From contig NZ_CP046703.1 in NCBI RefSeq assembly GCF_009873495.1, positions 5,546,501 to 5,610,500 of the forward strand: 64,000 nucleotides of DNA, written 5' to 3'. This stretch comes from Nostoc sp. ATCC 53789 (GTDB taxonomy: Bacteria > Cyanobacteriota > Cyanobacteriia > Cyanobacteriales > Nostocaceae). The position numbers and the translations under genes are program-made. Shown here in pieces: positions 26,842 through 36,357 of this stretch (positions are counted from its first letter, which is position 1; each line of letters begins with the position of its first letter). The notes beneath the pieces are model-generated. The model was not told the origin of the DNA and did no database searches. It worked only from the letters and a program-made list of their open reading frames with translations.

Positions 26842-28827
26842 TGAAATATATGCCTCACAATAATGCTAGAACTAATTCCATAATTAATGTTGTGGAACTA
26901 GTTTTATAATGGGTATTTCCAACAAAAAAGGCGTAACTATACTAGGTGTAAACATATTAATAAGATAACAGTAATTTCTCTTATGAATATATTTGTTGCA
27001 TATAATATTTTCTCTTAATCGCTGATAGAAACTATATTTTTTATATATGCTTTTTCGCTCATATCCCTTTCTAATGGGCTGCCTATTTGTGTCAACCTCA
27101 AAATGAACGGCTATGACCTGATGTACCTTTCTATATATTCTTTAAAGATAGATTATATAGAAGAATTGGTGCTACAAGAAATACCAGATATTAATTAGCA
27201 AAAGGGTGCAATATAGCAATTCTATAGTGAAGCGGTAGCGAGTCAGACGCTCCTGCGTCGCTAACGCTGCGCTATCGAGCGTCTTTGATTTCTGAATCAC
27301 TCGTAGAGGTAAGGGACTGGGGACTGGGAAGAAGGAATAAAGGTGTACTGAGTTTTGTTCAGAAATCAAATATGAGTCCTATAGTCCTTATAAATGGTTA
27401 TTTTTTTTGACAAGCTTATGATTTTTGATTAAATTCACTTTGGCGAATTTAATTAAAAATTATAAGTAACCTCTCTTGAGAGCTTTTAATCTAACTGATA
27501 AGCAGTTACATAAAGTTGAAACAAAGCAAAACCCAAGATGTCAGATAAATGCTTAAGTAGTCGAAGATTATATTTTACATGAGTATGCTTAAGTACTGTC
27601 ATTAGATTGATCAACTACACATTTGACACTATATGAGGGTGTTATGTCTATCTTTTTTATAGAACTTTATTTAAATATTCATATTGCTATATACCTTTTT
27701 AAAGGAATATAAAAGTTTTAATGATTTTTAAATAAAAATTGCCAATATAAGGAATTATGTCATGTTTTCTAGCCTCATATTTCTTAATGAAATGAAAATT
27801 ATATAAAGAAAATTTTTAATATTTAAAGATTTAAAAAAGTAATATTTATTTATGCTTCATCTTGACTATTAATTCATATCTTTGTGATAAGAAAAAGGAG
27901 AGAGGCTTTGCAACCCAGTTGTTGTTTTCTCAACTTGTATGAAACCACCAGCCTTCTCGACGCGGTAAGGGGGAATTCAAAGCCTCTCGATCTTTTGCAA
28001 AGAGGAATGGAAGCGGGGTTTATACTATACTTAACGACTTTCCAAACATCCTCTTAAACTCAATAAAGTTAAGTTAAGGGCTACTGGCAAAAATTTTGGG
28101 TTTTTGAGATGCGCGATCAATCGCCGTCTCTACAAGTGTTTTGGCCTTATCTGAATTGTATTGCTCTTAAACTAGGGTGTAAGTGGGAATGTTCAAGCTG
28201 ATTTGAGGACAACAACAAACCACCGAAGATATCTAGACCTTGGGTGGTAGTTTGCAGTCGGGGCCGACAACTATTTTCAGATGAATTTATTAGAAATTTC
28301 TCAGAAGCGGGTTGTATGGGTTGTTGGTTTTACTTATAACCAATACACCATTACAGGAACAATTATTAAGTCACAAGAGAAAATCTTAACAAAAGTGGTA
28401 AGACTGAGGGCGTTTGTCTCTTTGTTGACTGGTGCTAGTGGTAATGTGCGTGCCCAGTCTTCTTACAGTGGTGATTTGAGGGATGAACACAGATGAAATG
28501 CGATCGCTTGGCAGATTGCAGATAGTTGGCCACGAAACGATCGCTACTATCTAGGCTTACTTTCTGCAAAAGCGATTAGAAGTAGCGATCGCGGCATGTG
28601 CCTGGTAGCAATTTTTGTTTTAACTTCTATGTCCGGTTCAGCACTGCCGTTTCTATTTTACTACCTCCGTTGAGATCCGGCATTGATGTCAGCACCATTT
28701 CTTACTACAGAAGTTGATGTCGTAGGCATTTTGATTTATTTCAATTTGGCGCAGTTAACTTTAAAGTTACGAAAGGAGTCATTGGTCATTAATCAATAAC
28801 AAATTACAAACGGCAAATGACTATTTT
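26842..28827 (+). other. Long gene-poor intergenic region (about 2 kb)
   Basis: I see no convincing gene. The first ~250 bp should contain the promoter of the minus-strand PA14 gene. A small dispersed repeat lies at 27229-27284, with the perfect inverted pair AGACGCTC/GAGCGTCT at 27245-27252 and 27277-27284. An inverted pair of another dispersed repeat is at 27897-27990. The section 27400-27860 is extremely AT-rich. Around 28210-28270 there is a weak hairpin (CAAACCACC opposite GGTGGTAGTTTG) and a GTCGG/CCGAC dyad. A 71-codon frame at 28281 was judged non-coding. Confidence 0.5.
27897..27990. repeat. Inverted pair of a dispersed repeat (GAGAGGCTTTG / CAAAGCCTCTC)
   Basis: GAGAGGCTTTG at 27900-27910 and its exact complement CAAAGCCTCTC at 27978-27988 flank 67 bp. 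Both arms resemble the GGAGAGATGCTTTGAAT part of the dispersed repeat at 60895-60970. The arrangement could fold into a long hairpin in RNA or be an old mobile element. Confidence 0.55.
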
Positions 28828-29085
28828 TTACAATTCTGATTCCGTCACTGGAGCAACAATTTCGCCAGTACCCAATTGCAGTATCATGTCTTGTTCAGTA
28901 ATTAATCCACTGAGTTCTTTTACTTGTAAATTCATTTCTTCACAAGCTTGTCTGAGTTCTCGGGCAAATTTGTTGAGGTCTTGACCATAGCCACATTGAT
29001 AAGCAGCAGTTTCAATTCCTTGCTTGGCATTTGCTCTAGCACAATCTACTAGTTCTGTGCCATATAGTGGTGTAGGAGATGCCAT
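28828..29085 (-). CDS. Conserved-looking small hypothetical protein (85 aa)
   Basis: A compact 85-residue soluble protein with charged composition: MASPTPLYGTELVDCARANA at the start and LGTGEIVAPVTESEL at the end. The middle (LNKFARELRQACEEMNLQVKELSGLI) is a predicted amphipathic helix. Two or three cysteines are present (C16, C27, C48 by count). I do not recognise a named domain. The start ATG lies at 29083-29085, and the coding pattern and natural-looking protein composition support a real gene. It is isolated: the upstream 384 bp contain a cruciform repeat. Confidence 0.6.
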   Translation of the reverse strand: MASPTPLYGTELVDCARANAKQGIETAAYQCGYGQDLNKFARELRQACEEMNLQVKELSGLITEQDMILQLGTGEIVAPVTESEL

Positions 29086-29340
29086 AGACGTAGTTGTTAT
29101 CTCTAAATGTATGCTGCTGAATAGACTATCAATATTTCAATTTTTACTCATCCCTCTAATGGAAGACAATGAGGGTAGAGTTAGTAGTTAGAAGTTAATA
29201 AGTTATAATTTTGAACTCTGATAACTTTAGTTTTTGAATTTGGAATTAAACAAAAAATATAAAATTCCAAATTCTATGACTTCTAACTCCTAACTTTTTT
29301 CTTGAACATAATTCAGGAGTCAGAATGGGCTAAACCTTAA

Positions 29341-29440
29341 CTATCCGCTAACAGAATTAATTCTGTACGAAAAAGCGGATAGCGTAGCGGTAGCGTTCGC
29401 GCAGCGTTCGCGCAGCGTCTCGTAGAGAGGAACGAGCGTC
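29341..29440. repeat. Cruciform repeat followed by a dispersed-repeat cluster
   Basis: CTATCCGCT (29341-29349) and AGCGGATAG (29374-29382) are a perfect 9-bp inverted pair enclosing the perfect 16-bp palindrome ACAGAATTAATTCTGT (29351-29366). Directly after it comes a dispersed repeat with GCGTTCGCGCAGC twice in tandem and GTCTCGTAGAGAGG. It lies just after the end of the short-chain dehydrogenase gene and could serve as its transcript end. Confidence 0.7.
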
Positions 29441-29469
29441 TTGATTCTGACTTCTGAATTCTTCTTCAA

Positions 29470-30342
29470 TTACCCATTGACAACTTCGCCACCATTTACG
29501 TGCAGAACTTGTCCAGAGACATAAGAAGCATCATCAGATGCTAGATATACATAGCTGGGGGCAACTTCTTCTGGTTGTCCGGCTCGTTGCATTGGTACTT
29601 GTTTCCCAAAATTCTCAACTTTCTCTTCTGGGAAAGTTGAGGGAATTAAAGGTGTCCAAATTGGCCCTGGCGCGACAGCATTAACGCGAATTCCTTTTGA
29701 CACCAAATTTTGTGATAAGGAGCGGGTAAAAGCAACGATCGCACCTTTTGTAGAAGAATAATCTAGCAGTTGTGGGCTACCTTTATAAGCTGTTACCGAT
29801 GTGGTATTGATGATAGCACTGCCTGTTTGCAAATGCTTGAGTGCAGCTTTAGTCATAAAAAACATTGAGAAAATATTAGTGCGGAAAGTTCGCTCTAATT
29901 GTTCTTTAGTGATTTCTTCAATACTTTCTTTAGGATGTTGTTCGGCGGCGTTGTTGATGAGAATATCGAGTTTGCCAAACTCACCAACTGTTTGTTGGAT
30001 AGCTTGCTGACAAAAAGTTTCATCGCCAATATCGCCTGCGATAGTTACTGCCCGACGACCTTGTTTTTCTACCAAATGTTTTGTTTCTTTGGCATCATCG
30101 TGTTCATTCAGATAAAGGATAGCCACATCTGCACCTTCTTTAGCAAATGCGATCGCTACAGCACGACCAATACCACTGTCTGCACCCGTAATCAATGCTA
30201 CTTTATCTTGTAATTTGCCACTACCTCGATACTGGGCATCATCTGCTTTCGGTTTTGGTGTCATTTCTGATTCAACACCTGGTACTTCTTGCTGCTGTGG
30301 CGGCTGCAATGTTTTCTCTTTTTTGTCTTTTGATTTAGGCAT
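29470..30342 (-). CDS. Short-chain dehydrogenase/reductase (YhdG/Gsp39-like)
   Basis: The start at 30342 gives a protein beginning MPKSKDKKEKTLQPPQQQ, which matches the family's disordered N terminus; a longer frame up to 30432 adds 30 residues that look non-coding. About 290 residues. Classical SDR signatures are present: TGADSGIGRAVA (NAD(P) loop), LINNAAEQHP (NNA motif), and the catalytic Ser-Tyr-Lys with Y-S-S-T-K in LLDYSSTKGAIVAF. The C terminus DASYVSGQVLHVNGGE is typical. Relatives are general-stress dehydrogenases or glucose dehydrogenase-like enzymes, so a role in stress physiology is likely. The substrate is unknown. Confidence 0.88.
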   Translation of the reverse strand: MPKSKDKKEKTLQPPQQQEVPGVESEMTPKPKADDAQYRGSGKLQDKVALITGADSGIGRAVAIAFAKEGADVAILYLNEHDDAKETKHLVEKQGRRAVTIAGDIGDETFCQQAIQQTVGEFGKLDILINNAAEQHPKESIEEITKEQLERTFRTNIFSMFFMTKAALKHLQTGSAIINTTSVTAYKGSPQLLDYSSTKGAIVAFTRSLSQNLVSKGIRVNAVAPGPIWTPLIPSTFPEEKVENFGKQVPMQRAGQPEEVAPSYVYLASDDASYVSGQVLHVNGGEVVNG

Positions 30343-30906
30343 AGGTTTTTTATTGGTAATTGAATATTGAATTGGGCATGTATTACCCCCACCTTTCTCA
30401 TTAGCCATTTTCAAAAGCAAACCCTGGATCAAAAATTTAACCCAAGGTCTATTTTCTGTTTTGGCTCCTACTTGCTATTTACAATTTTTCGGGTATACAT
30501 ATCCCGAATTTGTAACCAAGGCATTTGTTTCTAGCAATTGTAGGCAGATGACGTTATTTATACTCAAACATAACTGACACTATTCACCTGACGGCAAAAA
30601 CAAGTATAAAAACTATGATTCGATGAAATAGTTATCTCTTTCATCTGCTATTAAGTTAACTATTAAGTTGCTGTAATTTATCGCTCCATAGAGGTAAACT
30701 AAGCTAAAATTTGCTCAATCTTAAGACGGAAAATAAGTGGTTCTTCCGGTGCTTTTATGGTGGTTACTAAATTGTAGTAAATTTTATTAACTACATTTTA
30801 ATGATATTTATCCTTAAAACATAGACTGTGTAAGCATTGTAGCAGTTTCACGTATACTGAAATAATCCAAATAGCATGATTTATACTATAACACAGTAAA
30901 AATTAA
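30343..30906 (+). other. Intergenic region upstream of the dehydrogenase and the insertion sequence
   Basis: No gene is seen. TTCGGG (30488-30493) and CCCGAA (30503-30508) form a short dyad in the presumed promoter zone of the minus-strand dehydrogenase gene. The rest is AT-rich with several TTAA-type runs; the right edge is the approximate left end of the transposase locus. Confidence 0.35.
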
Positions 30907-32175
30907 GGCTTTCACGCAGTGTGCCGTAGGTATCGCTATGAAATTTACTGTAGAGCAAATCCTGAATCTGCCCGATATGAAAGTATTAGATTTTCAAGAA
31001 ATTGAAGGGGAAGAAATAATTATAACGATAGAAAAAAGCGTTAACTATTCGACTTGCCCATCTTGTGGGCAAAATACTCAGAGTATACATCAAAATCATT
31101 GGCGGATGATTCATGATTTATCTTGGAGTAAAAAGCCAGTACTCTTAAAAATAAATCGTCGCCAGTTCAAATGTCATAAATGTAAAAAAGTCTTTAGTGA
31201 GAAATTGGATTTTGTAGATAAAAGTAAAGGATATACAAAAAGATTAGCAACAGACATAGTACAACAAGTATTAAATAGTAATATTCATAGTGTTGCCGAA
31301 AGGAATGGATTGAGTGATGAAGAAGTAGAATCAATGTTAAAAAAGCAAGCTTCACAAATATTAAATATTAATCTAAGCCAGGTAAAAAAGTTAGGTATAG
31401 ATGAAATAGCTTTAGTTAAAGGTCAAGGAAACTACTTAGCAGTATTAGTGGATTTAGATACTCATAAGCCAATTGAAATAGTGCAATCACGACGAATAGA
31501 AGATATCCGTGAAGTAATTGCTGGCTGGGGATTTGAAGTACTTAATCATGCTTGTTGAAGTGAGTATTGATCTCTGGTCGCCTTATAAAAGCTTAGTAGA
31601 AGATTTAATGCCAAATGCTAACATAACTGCTGACAGGTTTCATGTGATGAAACAAGTAAATGATGAATTAGATCGGATGCGTAAAACTGAGAAGAAAGCA
31701 GCAATGTCGTTAGAAGATAAATCCGAAAAATCTCGCCAACTAGAGGCATTAACTAAAAGCAAATATAGTTTAATTAAAAATGAAGATTCTTTAAACGAAA
31801 AGCAAAAATCAAAATTAAACTCCGTGTTATAGGTGTCGCCGACTCTGGCTAAAATGCACGCACTTAAAGAACAATTCCGCCAGATATTTGAAACCACTAA
31901 ATCTTGGGGAGATAGCATAACACAATTATTAGATTGGATGTATGATGCACGTTCATACTTTCCGAAAAGTCTAGGGACAATGGTGAGATGGTTTGGGGAA
32001 ATAGTCGGTTATTTTGATGGCAGAACTACCAGTGGTACTGTAGAAGGAATTAATAATAAACTCAAGTTAATTAAAAGACTTGGGTATGGCTTTCGGAATT
32101 TTAGCAATTTTCGATTACGCAGTTTATTAAACTGGCACTTTTCTATTAATTCTCCATAAAAGTAACGGATGAACC
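30907..32175 (+). mobile_element. ISL3-family insertion sequence, decayed (ends approximate)
   Basis: The transposase pseudogene identifies the family. GGCTTTCACGC at 30907 and the complement of GGTTCATCCG ending at 32175 are candidate termini starting with GG, as in ISL3 elements, but they match poorly, and no 8-bp target duplication is visible. The boundaries are therefore estimates. Confidence 0.55.
30938..32159 (+). pseudogene. ISL3-family transposase, broken by a frameshift and a nonsense codon
   Basis: Three consecutive pieces add up to one transposase of about 405 residues. The first (30938-31558) has the ISL3 zinc finger (CPSCGQNT...CHKCKK), the helix-turn-helix and the first catalytic Asp region (LGIDEIALVKGQG). 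The second (from about 31550, other frame) continues VEVSIDLWSPYKSLVEDL and ADRFHVMKQ. After a TAG at 31830-31832 the same frame goes on to the final acidic block GTVEGINNKLKLIKRLGYG. The frame change lies near CATGCTTGTTGAAG (about 31547-31560). The element can no longer transpose by itself unless readthrough and frameshifting occur. Confidence 0.85.
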
Positions 32176-32712
32176 AAATAAGTTAAATAATAAAAATTAT
32201 TCAATTAGTTAATCATGATTCTTCTAGCTCACTCAATAACCGTGCCATTTTCAATAAATGAAAATATAGATTTATACTTTTTCACTTTGTAGATGCACAA
32301 CTACCTACCAGTTTGTCAAGTTTAAATTTATAGATATAGGAATCCACTTTGATTTTTTCGCGTAGCGTGGCGTAGCCATAGTTACTTGCGTATGCAGGCA
32401 AGAAGCAATAGGAAAGAAGACTTTCTAAATTGTACGGAGTTTTTTCACGTAATAAAATATGAATCCTAGGGACAATTTTAGATTAATGAGTTTAGTCCTT
32501 ATTTTCTAAGTAATAAACTCATTACTAAAAACCTTTCAAAGTAGCTTGACATAATAGTATTATTATGCGTTCGAGCTTCATTAGTATTAATTTAAGCTGA
32601 TATCTGCATAGCCACATTTTTGCAGGATAAAGTACTTGCTTACTAGTTACCAAACTAATAGGCCAAAAGCCTGCGTGGTGCGCTACATTGGGATTATTAG
32701 AGGGCAGGGGTT
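32176..32712 (+). other. Intergenic region with dispersed-repeat fragment
   Basis: No gene is visible in 537 bp. A small dispersed repeat fragment lies at 32359-32381 (CGCGTAGCGTGG followed by CGTAGCC). The end, GGGCAGGGGTT just before the ATG at 32713, is G-rich and may act as a ribosome-binding site. The promoter for the ATP-grasp gene is expected here but was not identified. Confidence 0.35.
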
Positions 32713-34314
32713 ATGGCAATACTAAATATTTCCGAGTTAGAGCAGGCTGAAAAGTTTCGCCAATTACAATTAACCCTGCGCGATCGCTGGAAAACGATCG
32801 AGTCATTTGACAATAGTGAAGCGGATATTTTAATTATTCCCTCCCTGAGTCTTGACCAGCGCGAACTCCAAAAGATTGAAGGGTGCGAACATTATGAAGA
32901 AAGATTACTATTTTCTTTAATTCGGTTGCAGAATCCCCGGACTCGACTGGTTTATGTAACATCAGTACCACTGCATCCTAGTATCATTGATTATTATCTG
33001 CAACTTTTGCCAGGAATTCCCTTTTCTCATGCTCGCAATCGCTTGCTGCTACTTTCTACTTACGATTCTTCCCTTAAACCTCTTAGTCAAAAGATTTTAG
33101 AACGCCCCCGTCTACTAGAGCGGATTCATCAATCTTTGAGGCTAGATAAATCATTTATGATCTGCTACAACTCTTCGCACTGGGAAGGCGAATTGTCTTT
33201 AAAATTGGGTGTACCACTGTATGCTGCTGCACCAGATTTACAGATTTGGGGGACAAAAAGTGGCAGTCGGCAAATCTTCGCTGAAAGCGGAGTTCCGCAT
33301 CCAGATGGTAGCGAAAAAATTTGGAACCACACAGATTTAGCAGAAGCTACCAGTGATTTGTGGGAAAGACAACCAACATTAAAACGGGTAGTGGTAAAAC
33401 TCAACGAAGGCATTTCGGGAGAGGGAAATGCCTTGCTCGATCTGAGGCCAATTGAGAATTTAGCACCAGGTATTGGTACTCATGCTCAAAGGGTAGCAGC
33501 AATTAGCGATCGCTTCTCAACAATGCGTTTTCAAGCAAAACTTGAGACTTGGGATAATTTTTCGGGAAGAATCCCGGAATTAGGGGCAATTGCCGAAGCA
33601 TTTGTAGAAGGGGAAATAAAGCGATCGCCCAGTGTCCAAGGACGGATCACACCCACTGGTAAAGTGGAAATCCTTTCAACTCACGACCAAATTCTCGGAG
33701 GCCCAGACGGTCAGATTTATCTTGGTTGTAGCTTCCCGGCTGATGAAAGCTATCGATTGCAATTACAACAATTAGGACTACAAGTTGGTAGAAAGCTAGC
33801 AGAGAAAGGTACTTTAGAGCGATTTGGCGTAGATTTTATCACCGTTGACAAGGGTAATGGTGAGTGGGATATTCAAGCGATCGAAATTAATCTGCGTAAA
33901 GGTGGCACAACTCATCCATTCATGACCCTGAAATTATTAACAAACGGTCGCTATGACCTTTCCACAGGCTTATTTTATAGTCAGCAAGGTCGTCCAAAAT
34001 ACTACATTGCTACTGATAATTTGCAAAAAGAGCGCTATCAGGGATTGTTACCTAATGATTTGATGGATATCATCGCTGAACATAGACTACACTTTGACAC
34101 TGGTACAGAGACTGGCACAGTGTTTCATCTCATGGGTTGTCTTTCGCAGTTTGGCAAGTTAGGATTAACCAGCATCGGTGATTCTCCGCAACAAGCACAA
34201 GATATTTATAACAAAGTTGTCAAGTTTTTGGATGAAGAAACCCGCAGTGAAAATCATGATTTCTCGGCGTTTTCAGATTATTCTTTTCCTGTAGCTTGGG
34301 ATGAACATAGGTAA
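32713..34314 (+). CDS. PGM1-related ATP-grasp peptide ligase
   Basis: 533 residues. The N-terminal ~190 residues are a pre-ATP-grasp fold (LVYVTSVPLHPSIIDYYLQL, RLLLLSTYDSS). From about 195 an ATP-grasp domain follows: WGTKSGSRQIFAESGVPHP, the strand VVVKLNEGISGEGNALL that binds ATP, and the Mg-binding end AIEINLRKGGTTHPF. A C-terminal extension (about 430-533) fits the PGM1 group. Pheganomycin ligase PGM1 joins an amino-acid-like starter to a peptide; cyanobacterial relatives are uncharacterised. No precursor peptide or other biosynthetic gene is adjacent. The neighbouring kinase gene is convergent, only 12 bp away. Confidence 0.8.
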   Translation: MAILNISELEQAEKFRQLQLTLRDRWKTIESFDNSEADILIIPSLSLDQRELQKIEGCEHYEERLLFSLIRLQNPRTRLVYVTSVPLHPSIIDYYLQLLPGIPFSHARNRLLLLSTYDSSLKPLSQKILERPRLLERIHQSLRLDKSFMICYNSSHWEGELSLKLGVPLYAAAPDLQIWGTKSGSRQIFAESGVPHPDGSEKIWNHTDLAEATSDLWERQPTLKRVVVKLNEGISGEGNALLDLRPIENLAPGIGTHAQRVAAISDRFSTMRFQAKLETWDNFSGRIPELGAIAEAFVEGEIKRSPSVQGRITPTGKVEILSTHDQILGGPDGQIYLGCSFPADESYRLQLQQLGLQVGRKLAEKGTLERFGVDFITVDKGNGEWDIQAIEINLRKGGTTHPFMTLKLLTNGRYDLSTGLFYSQQGRPKYYIATDNLQKERYQGLLPNDLMDIIAEHRLHFDTGTETGTVFHLMGCLSQFGKLGLTSIGDSPQQAQDIYNKVVKFLDEETRSENHDFSAFSDYSFPVAWDEHR

Positions 34315-34326
34315 GCTATTAGCTAA

Positions 34327-36357
34327 TTAGTTCTGAATGCGATCGCTATTAGGTAAACTTTCCTGGTTGCTAGGTTCTTTACGAGATTGAGTATAAATAT
34401 AGGCCACCAAGGCTAAAGTCAGCCCAATGGCCAACACTACTCCCAAGATTCGCAAAAAATTGGGAGTAATTTTCGTAGCTAGCTGCTCACTTAGCTTTGG
34501 TTGGTAAATAGTGTCATCTAGTGGTACTTGTCGTCTGCCTTGACTGGATGCAGACCGTGGTTGATACAATGTCACATCTGGCGGTACTTGTGGTCTATCT
34601 TGATTCGCTCCAGGTCGCGGTTGAAACAATGTCTTATCTGGTGGCACTTGTTGTCCGCCTTGATTAGCCCCAGGTCGCGGTTGAAATAATGTCTTATCTG
34701 GTGGCACTTGTTGTCCGCCTTGATTAGCCCCAGGTCGCGGTTGAAATAATGTCTTATCTGGCGGTACCTGTTGTCCGCCTTGATTAGCCCCAGGTCGCGG
34801 TTGAAATAATGTCTTATCTGGTGGTACCTGTTGTCTACCTTGATTAGCCCCAGGTCGCGGTTGAAACAATGTTTTATCTGGTGGCACTTGTTGTCCACCT
34901 TGATTAGCTCCAGGTCTTGGTTGATACAAGGTCACGTCCGGTTTTCTGGGGTTGGGATTATTCACAGGACTCTGTGGACTTTGCTCAACTGGGTTAAACT
35001 GCCTCGGAACTGTTTCGTGATTTGAACCTTGGTTGTATCCAGGCTGAAGGGGAGGAACTGTTTCCTCAGATTGGTTTTGCTCAATCGGGTTAAATTGTCT
35101 GGGAATAGTTTCGTGATTCGAACCCTGATTATATGCAGATGGAGGGCGGAGAACGGTGTCGTCGTTTGATTGTCTGGGAACAGTTTCGTGATTTGAACCC
35201 TGATTATATGCAGATGGAGGGCGGAGAACGGTGTCGTCGTTCGATTGTCTGGGAACAGTTTCGTGATTTGAACCCTGATTATATGCAGATGGGGGACGGT
35301 AAACGGTGTCGTCGTTTGATTGTCTGGGAACAGTTTCGTTGTTTGAACCCTGATTATAGGAGGGTTGTGATTGCCCGGTAGCTTTTTTGGGTAAATTAAT
35401 AGTGTTTGTGACGGATTTGGCAGCAGCTTGCAAAGCAAGATTGAGTTCTTCTACTGTTGCAAATCGGTTAGCTGGGTTCTTGTGGAGGCATTTCATCACC
35501 ACCGCTTCCAATTCTGTGGAATAATGCTCACAACCTGGCTGCGATCGCAGTGGCTTTGGTGGTTCATAGGCATGAGCTAATACCCAAGAAGCCTCGCTGA
35601 CATGACTACCCTTAATGCTGATTCCAAAAGGATCGGCAGCACTCAGCATTTCATAAAGGATAATTCCTAAACTGTAAATATCACCCCTTGCATCCAGGTT
35701 TTTATCGCTTTGGATTTGCTCAGGAGGCGCATAACGAAATGTCCCAATAAAAGTACTGGTAATATTTGTAATATTGTGATTTTCTGAAGATTCACTCCGA
35801 ATTTTGGCAACACCAAAATCCAAAACCTTCACCCACTCACCCAAATCTGTAGGTACTAAAAATATATTATCTGGTTTCAGGTCACGATGAATTACCTGAA
35901 TATGTTCAGTACTTTTTCCGCCTTCCCGTTGGAGAGTAACCCCTTGATGGGCAAGCTGTAAACCTTTGCAAACTTGCGCCATAATTTTTACCGCCCGCTC
36001 AACAGATAGCCGCTTCTCGCGCAGCAGTAATTGTCTGAGCGTTTGCCCGCGTAAATATTCCATTACGTAAAATGGAAAGCCTTCTGGGGTGAATCCACAA
36101 TCACTAATTTTAACTATGTGGTCACTTTGCAAAGCAGCACAAACTGCTACCTCACGCTCAAAACGCTTTCTCATTTCTTGTGATGCCACCAGCGTATCTT
36201 TGAGCAACTTCAATGCTACCTGTTGACCCACACGGGTGTCCGTTGCCAGGAAGACATCTCCCATGCCACCCCCGCCTAACCGTTTGTCTAAACGATATCG
36301 CTCGTTATCACCTACCAAGCGACCAATCCAAGAATTTGAAGGAGGTGGGGATTTCAT
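34327..36357 (-). CDS. Eukaryotic-type Ser/Thr protein kinase with a threonine-rich repeat tail and C-terminal membrane anchor
   Basis: 676 residues. The kinase domain (about 21-310) is complete: GGGGMGDVF loop (28-36), VALK with K50, catalytic VIHRDLKPDN (HRD at 157-159), DFG at 180-182 and APPE. Residues ~330-625 are two sets of repeats: 25-residue units with DDTVLRPPSAYNQGSN and HETVPRQ, then 20-residue units with PPDKTLFQPRPGANQ. Each carries an acidic-x-Thr-hydrophobic motif, which may be a kinase or FHA target. A membrane helix follows (about 640-660, VVLAIGLTLALVAYIY) with a short tail, so the kinase domain is cytoplasmic. It is divergent from the CIS gene pair. Confidence 0.9.
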   Translation of the reverse strand: MKSPPPSNSWIGRLVGDNERYRLDKRLGGGGMGDVFLATDTRVGQQVALKLLKDTLVASQEMRKRFEREVAVCAALQSDHIVKISDCGFTPEGFPFYVMEYLRGQTLRQLLLREKRLSVERAVKIMAQVCKGLQLAHQGVTLQREGGKSTEHIQVIHRDLKPDNIFLVPTDLGEWVKVLDFGVAKIRSESSENHNITNITSTFIGTFRYAPPEQIQSDKNLDARGDIYSLGIILYEMLSAADPFGISIKGSHVSEASWVLAHAYEPPKPLRSQPGCEHYSTELEAVVMKCLHKNPANRFATVEELNLALQAAAKSVTNTINLPKKATGQSQPSYNQGSNNETVPRQSNDDTVYRPPSAYNQGSNHETVPRQSNDDTVLRPPSAYNQGSNHETVPRQSNDDTVLRPPSAYNQGSNHETIPRQFNPIEQNQSEETVPPLQPGYNQGSNHETVPRQFNPVEQSPQSPVNNPNPRKPDVTLYQPRPGANQGGQQVPPDKTLFQPRPGANQGRQQVPPDKTLFQPRPGANQGGQQVPPDKTLFQPRPGANQGGQQVPPDKTLFQPRPGANQGGQQVPPDKTLFQPRPGANQDRPQVPPDVTLYQPRSASSQGRRQVPLDDTIYQPKLSEQLATKITPNFLRILGVVLAIGLTLALVAYIYTQSRKEPSNQESLPNSDRIQN
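34498..34940 (-). repeat. 60-bp tandem repeats in the kinase gene (about 7 copies)
   Basis: Units of exactly 60 bp begin at 34501, 34561, 34621, 34681, 34741, 34801 and 34861, with a partial copy at 34921. The central five are almost identical; the outer ones have diverged. Each unit encodes 20 residues with D-K/V-T-L-F/Y-Q-P-R. Copy-number change by slippage is likely. Confidence 0.95.
35095..35370 (-). repeat. 75-bp tandem repeats in the kinase gene (3-4 copies)
   Basis: Units of 75 bp (25 codons) recur around 35101, 35176, 35251 and, partly, 35326. Each encodes DDTV-x-RPPSAYNQGSN followed by an E-T-V/I-P-R-Q segment. A shorter, degenerate continuation (EETVPP, HETVPRQFN) reaches to about 34980. 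Confidence 0.9.

Noticed and set aside
28281..28496. 71-codon + strand frame in the 2-kb gap
   Set aside because: No ribosome-binding site, no recognisable protein pattern; flanked by short dyads and HIP1 sites.
34572..35438. Long frames on both strands within the kinase repeat tail
   Set aside because: Shadows of 60- and 75-bp repeats whose length is a multiple of three.
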